Of a DNA stretch of 16,625 nucleotides, positions 1 through 6,721 are shown piece after piece. The position numbers and the translations under genes were made by a program. The notes beneath the pieces were generated by a model. The model saw only the letters and a program-made list of their open reading frames with translations, ran no database searches and was not told the DNA's origin. Every line of letters begins with the position of its first letter. Position 1 is the first letter of the stretch. The stretch covers positions 1 to 16,625 of the forward strand of contig JAEZGC010000198.1 in the NCBI GenBank assembly GCA_023437345.1, written 5' to 3'. The DNA is from Actinomycetes bacterium (GTDB lineage Bacteria > Actinomycetota > Actinomycetes > Propionibacteriales > Propionibacteriaceae).

Positions 1-52
1 CTCCCCCCCCCCCCCCAACCGGGGGGGGCCCCCCCCCCCCCGCCCCCCCCCC
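1..52. repeat. C/G homopolymer tract at window start
   Basis: A run of 14 C's (3-16) is followed by AACC, 8 G's (21-28), 13 C's (29-41), one G and 10 more C's (43-52). Ordinary sequence starts at about base 53. Such a tract at the very edge of a window looks like a contig-end sequencing or assembly artefact, although a real C-rich element cannot be excluded. The G8 and flanking C runs could pair as a hairpin, which would also stall sequencing. It probably covers the 3' end of the gene upstream of tctB. Confidence 0.85.
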
Positions 53-80
53 GTCCAACTACCGCCTGCCAGGGGGCGCC

Positions 81-605
81 GTGACCAGTGATCCCGCCCG
101 GGTCGAGCCCGGGAACGCCGCTACCGCCGCCCCGTCGCGCCGCCTCGAGGTGATCTCGGCAGCGACTGCGCTGGCCTTCTTCGCCGTCCTGCTGGTTCTC
201 GCCACCCAGATCGAGCTGCGCCGCGAGCCGGTGGCGGGCCAGATCGACGCCCGGCAGTGGCCGATCATGCTGGCCGTCCTCGGCCTCGTCCTTGCCCTCG
301 CCCGGCTGGGGATCTCGGTGCTGCGCCCGCCGGACTCCCGTGACGACCAGGAGCCGATCCAGCCCGGCGGCTTCGCCCGGCTGGCGGTGACCCTGCTGCT
401 CACCCTCGGCTACGTGACGGCGTGGGCCTTCCGGGAGCAGGTCCAGCTCGGCTTCCCGCTCTTCCTGCTCACCACCCCGCTGTTCCTGGCGGCGCTGGCT
501 GCCGGCTACGGCGCCCGCCGCTGGCAGCCTCTGGTCCTGTACCCGGTGCTGCTGACCGCGTTCGCCTACCTGCTGTTTGGCACCCTGCTGAGGATCCCGC
601 TGTGA
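81..605 (+). CDS. tctB: Tripartite tricarboxylate transporter small membrane subunit, TctB family
   Basis: This is the small integral membrane subunit of a tripartite tricarboxylate transporter (TTT), a secondary carrier that works with TctA and a periplasmic or lipoprotein-type TctC binding protein. The 174-residue protein has a polar N-terminus and hydrophobic segments at about 24-42, 60-82, 99-117, 124-143 and 149-170. A charged loop at 82-98 separates the two halves. Length and layout fit TctB, a family with low sequence conservation, and the call is fixed mainly by the adjoining tctA. The GTG start at 81 follows a purine-rich AGGGGGCG stretch (71-78). The stop overlaps the tctA start by four bases (GTGA). 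Because the C-tract lies just upstream, a start further 5' cannot be fully excluded. The transported substrate cannot be read from the sequence. Confidence 0.85.
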   Translation: MTSDPARVEPGNAATAAPSRRLEVISAATALAFFAVLLVLATQIELRREPVAGQIDARQWPIMLAVLGLVLALARLGISVLRPPDSRDDQEPIQPGGFARLAVTLLLTLGYVTAWAFREQVQLGFPLFLLTTPLFLAALAAGYGARRWQPLVLYPVLLTAFAYLLFGTLLRIPL

Positions 606-2218
606 ACGCCCTCGTCGACGGTCTGCTCCCGTTCACCGACGGCTCCACCTGGCTGTTCATCCTGCTCGGGCTGGTGCTCGGCCTGCTGGTCGGCGCCTTC
701 CCCGGGATCACCGCCACCATGGCGGTCGCGCTGGCCGCCGGCTTCACCCTCACCCTCGAACCGGTCCAGGGCCTGTGCGTCCTGCTCAACATCTACGTCG
801 GGGCCAATTTCGGTGACCGGATCCCGTCCATCCTGGTCAACACTCCCGGCACCCCCGCCTCGATAGCGACCACCCTCGACGGCTACCCGATGGCCAAGAA
901 GGGCCAGGCCGGGCTGGCGCTGACGGTCTCCGCGCTGGTCTCGGCGGTCGCGATCCTTGCCAGCATGGTGGTCTTCGCCGTCGGCGCGATCCCGATCGCC
1001 ACCGTAGCCCGCGACTACTTCCGCTCCCCCGAACTGTTCGCCCTGGTGGTCTTCGGCCTGACGGTGATGATCAGCATCTCGTCCCGGTCCGTCATCAAGG
1101 GCGTCCTGGCCGGCCTGTTCGGGCTCGCCCTCGGCACCGTCGGGGTGTTCGGGCCGACCGGCGACCAACGCTTCGCGTTCGGCTCCCTCGAGCTGTGGGA
1201 GGGCCTCAACTTCATAGCGGTGATCATCGGCCTGTTCGGCATCGCCGAGCTCTTCGACCAGCTGCTCACCCACCAGCAGAACAAGGTGCGCCCGATCTCC
1301 AGCCTCGGCCGCTGGTGGCCCAACCGGTCGGAGGCCAGGCTGCTGGGACGCCCGGTGGGGGTCTCCGGCCTGGTCGGGCTTGTGGTCGGCCTGATCCCGG
1401 CCGCCGGCGGCGACATCGCAGGGCTGATCGGCTGGGACCGCGCCAAACAGGCGTCCAGACACCCCGAGCTGTACGGCACCGGCTACATCGAGGGGGTGGC
1501 CGCGTCCGACACCGCCTCCAGCGCCACGCTGGGCGGCTCGCTGACCACCACCATGGCGCTCGGCGTGCCGGGCGACTCGGTGATGGCGGTGATGATCGGG
1601 TCGATGATCATCTGGGGGATCGCCCCCGGCCCCTCGCTGTTCACCAACCGGCCCGACCTCGTCGTGAGCATCACGGCGATCATGGTGATCGCCACCGTCC
1701 TCTCGCTGGGGATCAGCCTGGTCCGGATGCGCGGCATGGTGAAGCTGCTCGACGTCCCCAACCACTACCTGTGGTCGATCATCCTGATCTTCTGCATCAT
1801 CGGCACCTACGCCACCTCCAACAGCCTGTTCGCGGTCGGCACGATGCTGGTCTTCGGGGTGCTGGGCGTGATCATGAAGCGCGCCGGGTTCCCCGCCGGG
1901 CCTGTGGTGCTGGGCCTGCTGCTGGGGCCGCTGGCCGAGGAGAACCTGGCCCGGACGCTGGTCATCCTGCCGACCAAGCCGTTCTTCGAGGTGGTCAGTC
2001 CGGTCGCGCTGCTGCTGCTCGCCCTGGCAGCTCTCTCGCTGGCGCTGCCGCTGATCGGACGGGCGCGCAGCGGTCGCAGGGCCCGCAAGACCCTGGCGCA
2101 GGGCCGGCGCGCCGAGGAGCGGGCCGCCATCGACCCGGCCGGCGCGGACCGTGCCGACCCCGGCGACGCTGCCCACTCCACCGCGAAGCCGTCCACCGAC
2201 GAAGGGAACCCGGCATGA
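602..2218 (+). CDS. tctA: Tripartite tricarboxylate transporter large permease, TctA family
   Basis: This is the large, many-spanning permease subunit of the TTT carrier and forms the transport path. The 538-residue product shows the duplicated TctA signatures. The first half has GAFPGITATMAVAL (31-44) and the block around residues 63-107 (NIYVGANFGDRIPSILVN, then TLDGYPMAKKGQAGLAL). The second half has GLIPAAGGDIAGLIGWD, then EGVAASDTASSATLGG, LGVPGDSVMAV and GIAPGPSLF. About 12 hydrophobic segments follow the family layout. The last ~55 residues form a hydrophilic Arg/Ala/Asp-rich cytoplasmic tail longer than the core needs. The GTG start at 602 was chosen because GAGG at 590-593 sits 8 bases upstream and the start overlaps the tctB stop as GTGA; the frame stays open to 422 but that part is only out-of-frame tctB. 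It ends in an ATGA overlap with the next gene. Confidence 0.95.
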   Translation: MNALVDGLLPFTDGSTWLFILLGLVLGLLVGAFPGITATMAVALAAGFTLTLEPVQGLCVLLNIYVGANFGDRIPSILVNTPGTPASIATTLDGYPMAKKGQAGLALTVSALVSAVAILASMVVFAVGAIPIATVARDYFRSPELFALVVFGLTVMISISSRSVIKGVLAGLFGLALGTVGVFGPTGDQRFAFGSLELWEGLNFIAVIIGLFGIAELFDQLLTHQQNKVRPISSLGRWWPNRSEARLLGRPVGVSGLVGLVVGLIPAAGGDIAGLIGWDRAKQASRHPELYGTGYIEGVAASDTASSATLGGSLTTTMALGVPGDSVMAVMIGSMIIWGIAPGPSLFTNRPDLVVSITAIMVIATVLSLGISLVRMRGMVKLLDVPNHYLWSIILIFCIIGTYATSNSLFAVGTMLVFGVLGVIMKRAGFPAGPVVLGLLLGPLAEENLARTLVILPTKPFFEVVSPVALLLLALAALSLALPLIGRARSGRRARKTLAQGRRAEERAAIDPAGADRADPGDAAHSTAKPSTDEGNPA

Positions 2219-3084
2219 CCCGCCGCGACATCATCACCGCCGTCCCGGTCGCCTTCGCGGCCGACGGGGCACTCGACCTCGTCGGGTCGCGGGCGATCCT
2301 CGAGTACGTCGCGGCCAGCGGCAACGAGGGCGGCTTCGTCCTCGGCACCACCGGAGAGTTCCCGGCCCTGTCCGAGGACGAACGGTTCGCGCTCACCGAG
2401 CTGTCCGGCGAGGTGCTGGGCCCTGCGATGCGGGTGATCGCCCACGTCGGGGCGGCCAGCGCCTACCAGGCCCGGCGGCTGGCCGGCCGGGCGAGGTCTG
2501 CCGGGCTCGGCGAGATCGCCGTCCTCACCCCGTACTACCTGCCCAGCAGCGACGCCGGCCTGCTGGCCTACTTCACCGAGGTGGCCGAGGCGGCCGAAGG
2601 CCTAGACATCTACGTCTACGTGTTCGCCGACCGGACCGGGAACCCGGTCAGCGACGAACTGATGGCCCGGCTCTCACAGATCCCCGGAGTGGTCGGGGCG
2701 AAGATCAGCGGCGAGTCGCTGGCGCGGGTGGCCTCCTACCGCCGGGTGGTGCCGGAGGGCTTCCAGCTCTACACCGGCGCCGACCGTGACCTCGCCCGGG
2801 CCGCCGACCATGGCGCCCAGGGCGTCGTCTCGGGGATCAGCTCTGTGCTGCCCAAGCCGTTCCGCGAGCTGGCCGCGGCCGCCGACGACACCGACGCCGG
2901 CCGGCTGGAGCGCGCCCAGCAGGCGGTCGACGACGTGGTGGACGTGATCGCCGGCGACATGGCCCGGATGAAGGCCGCCTACCGGCTGCTCGGGGTCACC
3001 GACACCACCACCAGGATGGCCATCGACCCGCCCAACGCCCCGACCATGGCCGAGATCGCCCGGGTCGTCGAGCGGTACCGGTGA
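2215..3084 (+). CDS. Dihydrodipicolinate synthase/N-acetylneuraminate lyase (DapA) family aldolase
   Basis: This is a class I (Schiff-base) TIM-barrel aldolase of 289 residues, the usual family length. Visible motifs are the GTTGE substrate-carboxylate loop (44-48), PYY (106-108), the catalytic-Tyr region with Y135 followed by RTG (140-142), and the Schiff-base lysine K163 in GAKISGES. In true DapA the Tyr motif reads YNVPxRTG; here it is YVFADRTG, so a role in lysine synthesis is unlikely. From the family and the operon (TTT transporter before it, HpcH/HpaI aldolase after it) it probably cleaves or forms a 2-keto acid with pyruvate as partner. Related activities are KDG aldolase, 5-keto-4-deoxyglucarate dehydratase and 4-hydroxy-2-oxoacid lyases; the exact substrate is not decidable. 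The ATG at 2215 overlaps the tctA stop (ATGA) and has AAGGGA 7 bases upstream. Confidence 0.9.
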   Translation: MTRRDIITAVPVAFAADGALDLVGSRAILEYVAASGNEGGFVLGTTGEFPALSEDERFALTELSGEVLGPAMRVIAHVGAASAYQARRLAGRARSAGLGEIAVLTPYYLPSSDAGLLAYFTEVAEAAEGLDIYVYVFADRTGNPVSDELMARLSQIPGVVGAKISGESLARVASYRRVVPEGFQLYTGADRDLARAADHGAQGVVSGISSVLPKPFRELAAAADDTDAGRLERAQQAVDDVVDVIAGDMARMKAAYRLLGVTDTTTRMAIDPPNAPTMAEIARVVERYR

Positions 3085-3842
3085 TGGCGGGGCACGGAGC
3101 GACCCTGCGCCGGGCGCTGCACAGCGGCCGGCAACTGGGAGTGTGGGCGGCGCTGGGCGACCCCCACACCACCGAGGTGCTCGGCCGCTCCGGCTTCGAC
3201 CTGGTGGTGGTCGACCTGCAGCACGGCTTCGCCACCGAGGCCGACCTTCCCGGCCAGCTCGACGTCCTCTCGCTGACCCCGTCGTTCGCTGTGGTGCGGG
3301 TCGCGGGGCTGCTGCCGCACCAGGTGATGCGCTGCCTCGACCTGGGCGCCGACGGGGTGGTGGTGCCGATGGTGGAGACCGCCAGGGCGGCGGCGGACGC
3401 CGTCGCCGCGGCCCGGTACGCTCCGGCCGGTGGACGCAGCTGGGGCCCGCTGTGGAGCCAGCTCGGGCGCCCCCTCGCAGAGCCGGCCGCCGCCGACGCC
3501 ACGGCGGCGGTGATCGTGATGATCGAGACCGCCGCCGGGCTGGCGAACCTCGACGAGATCCTGGCCGTGGACGGGATCGACGCCGTCTACATCGGTCCCA
3601 ACGACCTCGCCCTTTCGCTCGGGCTTGGCCGGGTGTCCTGGCGCGACGCCGAGCTGACCCGCGCCGCAACGTCGATCATCGAGCGGGCCCGCGCCGCCGG
3701 GGTGGCCGCCGGCATCGACTGCCAGGGCCGCGAGGCCGTCGACTTCTGGGCCGAGCGCGGCGCCTCGCTCTTCGTGGCCGGCCGCGACGTGGACCTGCTG
3801 GCCGGCGCGGCACGGCAGGCGGCGGGCGAGTTGAGGGCCTGA
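3081..3842 (+). CDS. HpcH/HpaI aldolase/citrate lyase family protein
   Basis: This is a class II (divalent-metal) pyruvate-type aldolase of 253 residues, a typical length for HpaI-like enzymes that reversibly split 4-hydroxy-2-keto acids into pyruvate and an aldehyde. The expected active site is present: H48 in VVVDLQHGF, R73 in VVRVAG, GADGVVVPMVET (89-100), metal ligands E149 in VIVMIET and D175 in YIGPNDLALS, and a GGRSWGP loop (117-123). The family includes 2,4-dihydroxyhept-2-ene-1,7-dioate and 2-keto-3-deoxy-L-rhamnonate aldolases, and the real substrate is unknown. The GTG at 3081 overlaps the preceding stop as GTGA. An ATG at 3084 (one-base overlap) is an equally possible start and changes one residue. 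Translation is probably coupled, because no strong ribosome binding site is seen. Confidence 0.92.
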   Translation: MMAGHGATLRRALHSGRQLGVWAALGDPHTTEVLGRSGFDLVVVDLQHGFATEADLPGQLDVLSLTPSFAVVRVAGLLPHQVMRCLDLGADGVVVPMVETARAAADAVAAARYAPAGGRSWGPLWSQLGRPLAEPAAADATAAVIVMIETAAGLANLDEILAVDGIDAVYIGPNDLALSLGLGRVSWRDAELTRAATSIIERARAAGVAAGIDCQGREAVDFWAERGASLFVAGRDVDLLAGAARQAAGELRA

Positions 3843-3855
3843 CCCGCGCCGCTGC

Positions 3856-3893
3856 CACTGGTGCCGGGACGCGGTTCCCGGTTCACTGGTGCC
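3856..3893 (+). promoter_or_regulatory. Short hairpin flanked by a 10-base direct repeat in the hpcH-crotonase gap
   Basis: The 79-base gap between the aldolase and the crotonase gene holds CACTGGTGCC twice (3856-3865 and 3884-3893). Between and overlapping the first copy is a hairpin with stem CCGGGA/TCCCGG (3864-3869 and 3876-3881) and a 6-base loop. It has no T-run, so it is a weak terminator or attenuator, or a repeated protein-binding site. It is the only substantial gap in an otherwise overlapping operon. Confidence 0.35.
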
Positions 3894-3921
3894 CGGCGAC
3901 CGACACGCACCCGGAGGCACG

Positions 3922-4695
3922 ATGACCGACCCGATCCTGCTGGAGCTCACCGACGGACTCGCCCGGGTGACCCTGAACCGGCCCGACTCGCTCAACGCAG
4001 TCGACTTCGCCATGGGCGCCCGGTGGCGTGACGTAGCCCGCCAGGTGACCGCCGACCCGCAGGTCGGGGCCGTCCTGCTGGACGCCGCGGGCCCGGCCTT
4101 CTGTGCCGGCGGGGACGTGGTGGCGATGGCGACCGGGGGCGGCTCGGGCGCCGACCTGGCCGAGATGGCAGAGGTCATCAACGAGGGGATCCTCGCCTTC
4201 GCCAACAGCGCCAAGCCCGTGGTGGCGGCGGTCGGAGGCGCGGTGGCCGGCGGCGGCCTCGGCCTGATGCTCGCCGCCGACTACGTGGTCGCCTCGCGCA
4301 GTTCCCGGTTCGTCTCCCGGTACGCCAACATCGGGCTCACCCCTGACCTCGGGGTGACCACCTTGCTGCCGCGGGCGGTCGGCGAGCGGCGAGCCCTGCA
4401 GTTGCTGCTCACCGACACCATGATCGACGCCGCCACCGCGCTGGACTGGGGGCTGGTCTGCGAAGTCGTGGACGATGACCGGCTGGCCGCCCGGGCCCAC
4501 GAGGTGGCCCGGTTCTGGCTGGACAATGCGACAGCCGCCTTCGGGCAGGCAAAGCGCCTGGTCCGCATCGGTGCCGACCGTCAGTTCGGCGAGAACCTCG
4601 CCGACGAGGCGATCACCATCGGACGCAGCTTCGACGGGGCTGACGCGCAGGCCAGGATCGCCGCCTTCGCCCGCGCCTCGTCGCGGTGGGGGTGA
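3922..4695 (+). CDS. Enoyl-CoA hydratase/isomerase (crotonase) family protein, isomerase-like active site
   Basis: This is a 257-residue crotonase-fold enzyme acting on an acyl-CoA thioester. Visible motifs are VTLNRPDSLNAV (16-27), the oxyanion-hole segment AGPAFCAGGD (56-65) and VAGGGLGLMLAADYV (108-122). The hydratase glutamate normally found in GGGxE is replaced by glycine (G114). The second catalytic position falls in NIGLTPDLG (136-144), with D142 where isomerases of the PaaG type carry their Asp. This favours a double-bond isomerase or related reaction over a classical hydratase. The ATG at 3922 has a strong GGAGG (3913-3917) four bases upstream. The gene follows the two aldolase genes and is followed at once by the SDR gene, suggesting CoA-linked breakdown of the imported acid. 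Confidence 0.92.
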   Translation: MTDPILLELTDGLARVTLNRPDSLNAVDFAMGARWRDVARQVTADPQVGAVLLDAAGPAFCAGGDVVAMATGGGSGADLAEMAEVINEGILAFANSAKPVVAAVGGAVAGGGLGLMLAADYVVASRSSRFVSRYANIGLTPDLGVTTLLPRAVGERRALQLLLTDTMIDAATALDWGLVCEVVDDDRLAARAHEVARFWLDNATAAFGQAKRLVRIGADRQFGENLADEAITIGRSFDGADAQARIAAFARASSRWG

Positions 4696-4700
4696 GCGAG

Positions 4701-5537
4701 ATGAGTTCCACCCTGGCCGGACGGACCGTCCTGATCTCCGGCGGCAGCCGCGGCATCGGCCTGGCGATCGCGCTGCGCGCGGCCCGGGACGGGGCCAACA
4801 TCACCCTGCTGGCCAAGACCGACACCCCGCACCCGCGGCTGGAGGGCACCGTCCACACCGCCGCTGCCGCCATCGAGCAGGCCGGCGGAACCGCCCTGCC
4901 GGTGGTCGGCGACGTCCGCAACGACGACGACATCCAGCGGGCCGTCGACCTCACCGTCGAGACCTTCGGCGCGATCGACGCCGTGGTGAACAATGCCTCG
5001 GTGATCGACCTGGCCGGGTCGCTGGACCTGGCCGCCAAGAAGTACGACCTGATGCAGGACGTCAACGTCCGCGGCACGTTCATGCTGTCACGGGCCGCGC
5101 TCCCGGCGCTGCGGTCATCGACCAACCCGCACATCCTGTCGCTGTCGCCGCCGCTGAACCTCAGCCCGACATGGCTGGGCGCCTTCCCCGGCTACATGCT
5201 CGCCAAGTACGGCATGACGCTGGCCACCCTCGGCCTGGCTGCGGAGTTCGCCCGCGAGGGGATCGCCGCCCACACCCTGTGGCCGCGCACGACCATCGCC
5301 ACCGCCGCCGTCAGGTTCGCGCTCGGCGGAGACCAGACGATGCGGGGCAGCCGGACCCCCGAGATCTACGCCGACGCCGCCCACCTGGTGCTGTGCCGAC
5401 CTGCCGCGGAGTCGACCGGCCAGTCGCTGATAGTGGAGGACGTCCTTGCCGCAGCCGGGGTGACCGACCTCGCCGGCTACGCCGCCGTCCCCGGCACCCC
5501 GGACGAGGAGCTGTACCCCGACATCTTCCTCGATTGA
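4701..5537 (+). CDS. Short-chain dehydrogenase/reductase, HSDL2-like
   Basis: This is a 278-residue classical SDR, a Rossmann-fold NAD(P)-dependent oxidoreductase. It shows the cofactor loop SGGSRGIG (13-20), DVR at 71-73, NNAS (97-100, in place of the usual NNAG), a Ser in ILSLSPPLNL (145-154) and the catalytic YMLAK (Y165, K169). The spacing and the blocks YDLMQDVNVRGTF, NPHILSLSPPLNL and WPRTTIATAA closely resemble the HSDL2 group (hydroxysteroid dehydrogenase-like 2, fatty-acyl or beta-oxidation associated). Next to a crotonase it may oxidise or reduce a hydroxyacyl/ketoacyl intermediate; the substrate is not known. ATG 4701 was chosen because GGGGGTG (4688-4694) lies just upstream. An in-frame GTG at 4692 that overlaps the previous stop would add three residues. 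Confidence 0.9.
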   Translation: MSSTLAGRTVLISGGSRGIGLAIALRAARDGANITLLAKTDTPHPRLEGTVHTAAAAIEQAGGTALPVVGDVRNDDDIQRAVDLTVETFGAIDAVVNNASVIDLAGSLDLAAKKYDLMQDVNVRGTFMLSRAALPALRSSTNPHILSLSPPLNLSPTWLGAFPGYMLAKYGMTLATLGLAAEFAREGIAAHTLWPRTTIATAAVRFALGGDQTMRGSRTPEIYADAAHLVLCRPAAESTGQSLIVEDVLAAAGVTDLAGYAAVPGTPDEELYPDIFLD

Positions 5538-5544
5538 CCTCTTG

Positions 5545-5583
5545 GCTGGACGGAAACCGCCGACCACGGCGACAACGTCCAGC
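5545..5583 (+). terminator. Hairpin downstream of the SDR gene, probable operon terminator
   Basis: An 8-bp perfect stem GCTGGACG/CGTCCAGC (5545-5552 and 5576-5583) encloses a second 4-bp stem CGCC/GGCG (5558-5561 and 5568-5571) with a 6-base loop. It begins 7 bases after the SDR stop codon. There is no T-run, which is common for GC-rich actinobacteria, so termination is inferred from position and stem strength. Confidence 0.6.
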
Positions 5584-5643
5584 GAGCGTCCGCTGACAGC
5601 GCAAGGGGTTGCACACGGCGGCGGAACGGCCCAGCGTTGGCAC

Positions 5644-6624
5644 ATGCGGCTGTTGGTGCTGGGCGGATCGGTGTTCTTGTCGCGCGCGGCGGCGGTCGCC
5701 GCCCTGGAGCGGGGCCACGAGGTGACCTGCGCCAACCGCGGGCTGACCGGCTCCCTGCCGGACGGGGCCGAGTTCGTCAGGTTCGACAGGGCCGACCCGG
5801 TACCGCCGCACCTGCGCGGGTTCGACGCCGTGATCGACGTCGCCAGGCATCCGTCGCGGGTGCAGCGCGCCGTCGAGGCCCTGTCTGATGCCCACTGGGT
5901 GTTCGTCTCGAGCATCAGCGCCTACGCCGACGACGCCACCCCGGGGCAACTCCCCGACGCCGCGACGCTGGAGCCACGTTTCGACGACGCAGACCTGCGG
6001 CAGGACCCGGCCGCCTACGGCCCCATGAAGGTCGCCTGCGAACACCTGGTCCGTGAGGCGGCCGGCTCGGCCTGCGTGGTGCGACCCGGGCTGATCGTCG
6101 GCCCTGGCGATCCGACCGGACGGTTTAGCTACTGGCCGGCCCGGCTGGCCCGGACCGCTGACGCCCCGCAGGTGCTCGCACCGGGAAGCCCCGCCGACGC
6201 CGTCCAGCTGATCGACGTGCGCGACCTGGCCGGCTGGCTGGTCGAGCTGGCCGAACAGCGCCGGACGGGCACCTTCGACGCGGTCACCGAGCCGATGGCG
6301 TTCGGGACGCTGCTGACCGAGGTGGCGGCCGGCTGCGGCACCGAACCGGACTTGGTGTGGGTGCCGCAGGACTTCCTGCAGGCCCGGCAAGTGGCGCCGT
6401 GGGCGGGCCCGCGCTCGCTGCCGCTGTGGGTGTCGCGGCCCGACCTGACCGGCATGCTGGCGCACGACCCGACCCCGTCGCTGGACGCCGGGCTGCGGCC
6501 CCGTCCGGTCGCCGACACCGCCCGCGACACCCTCGCCTGGCTGCGGGACACCCCGGACGCGCCGGTGACCGGCCTGACCCTGGCGGAGGAGGCCGCGGTC
6601 CTCGCCGCCTGGCGGGCCGCGTGA
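5644..6624 (+). CDS. NAD-dependent epimerase/dehydratase (extended SDR) family protein
   Basis: This 326-residue extended SDR has the N-terminal nucleotide-binding motif in LLVLGGSVFLSRAAA (3-17), an acidic/arginine segment ANRG (30-33), the strand DAVIDVA (61-67), the active-site segment VFVSSISAY (86-94) and the Y125xxxK129 pair in AYGPMKVACEHL. VVRPGLIVGPGDPTGR is the typical substrate-domain entry. The glycine motif GGSVFLS matches the atypical reductase-like members that act on unknown sugars or isoflavone-like substrates, so no specific reaction is proposed. The ATG at 5644 places the glycine motif at the expected distance. The frame is open back to 5542, but that would run through the terminator hairpin. 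No clear ribosome binding site precedes it. It is separated from the upstream operon by 106 bases. Confidence 0.85.
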   Translation: MRLLVLGGSVFLSRAAAVAALERGHEVTCANRGLTGSLPDGAEFVRFDRADPVPPHLRGFDAVIDVARHPSRVQRAVEALSDAHWVFVSSISAYADDATPGQLPDAATLEPRFDDADLRQDPAAYGPMKVACEHLVREAAGSACVVRPGLIVGPGDPTGRFSYWPARLARTADAPQVLAPGSPADAVQLIDVRDLAGWLVELAEQRRTGTFDAVTEPMAFGTLLTEVAAGCGTEPDLVWVPQDFLQARQVAPWAGPRSLPLWVSRPDLTGMLAHDPTPSLDAGLRPRPVADTARDTLAWLRDTPDAPVTGLTLAEEAAVLAAWRAA

Positions 6625-6632
6625 GCCGCCGC

Positions 6633-6680
6633 GGGCGGGAGAGCGCCCACCCCTGGCCGAGTGTCCCTCGCAAGGGGGAC
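6633..6680 (+). terminator. Two small hairpins after the epimerase gene
   Basis: Nine bases after the stop codon lies GGGCG/CGCCC (6633-6637 and 6644-6648, loop 6). It is followed by GTCCC/GGGAC (6663-6667 and 6676-6680, loop 8). Neither has a T-run. One or both may end the epimerase transcript before the structured RNA region. Confidence 0.4.
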
Positions 6681-6710
6681 CCGAAAGTCGATTTCCCCGG
6701 GTCGCGATGG

Positions 6711-6716
6711 TAGTCT
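6711..6716 (+). promoter_or_regulatory. Candidate -10 box (TAGTCT) for the structured RNA
   Basis: TAGTCT fits the actinobacterial TANNNT -10 pattern and lies 6-8 bases before the start of the folded element. That places a transcription start near 6722-6724. The -35 position (around 6688-6693, TCGATT) matches TTGACA poorly. An inverted repeat CTTGGGG/CCCCAAG (6715-6721 and 6734-6740) spans the predicted start. Confidence 0.4.
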
Positions 6717-6721
6717 TGGGG

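Noticed and set aside
422..601. Longer tctA starting at 422
   Set aside because: This part is an out-of-frame reading of tctB with no TctA-like sequence. The GTG at 602 has a ribosome binding site and the usual overlap.
566..2176. A 536-codon open frame on the minus strand opposite tctA
   Set aside because: The translation is a low-complexity Asp/Gln/Arg/Gly/His-rich product typical of antisense frames in GC-rich genes, and tctA on the other strand has clear family motifs.
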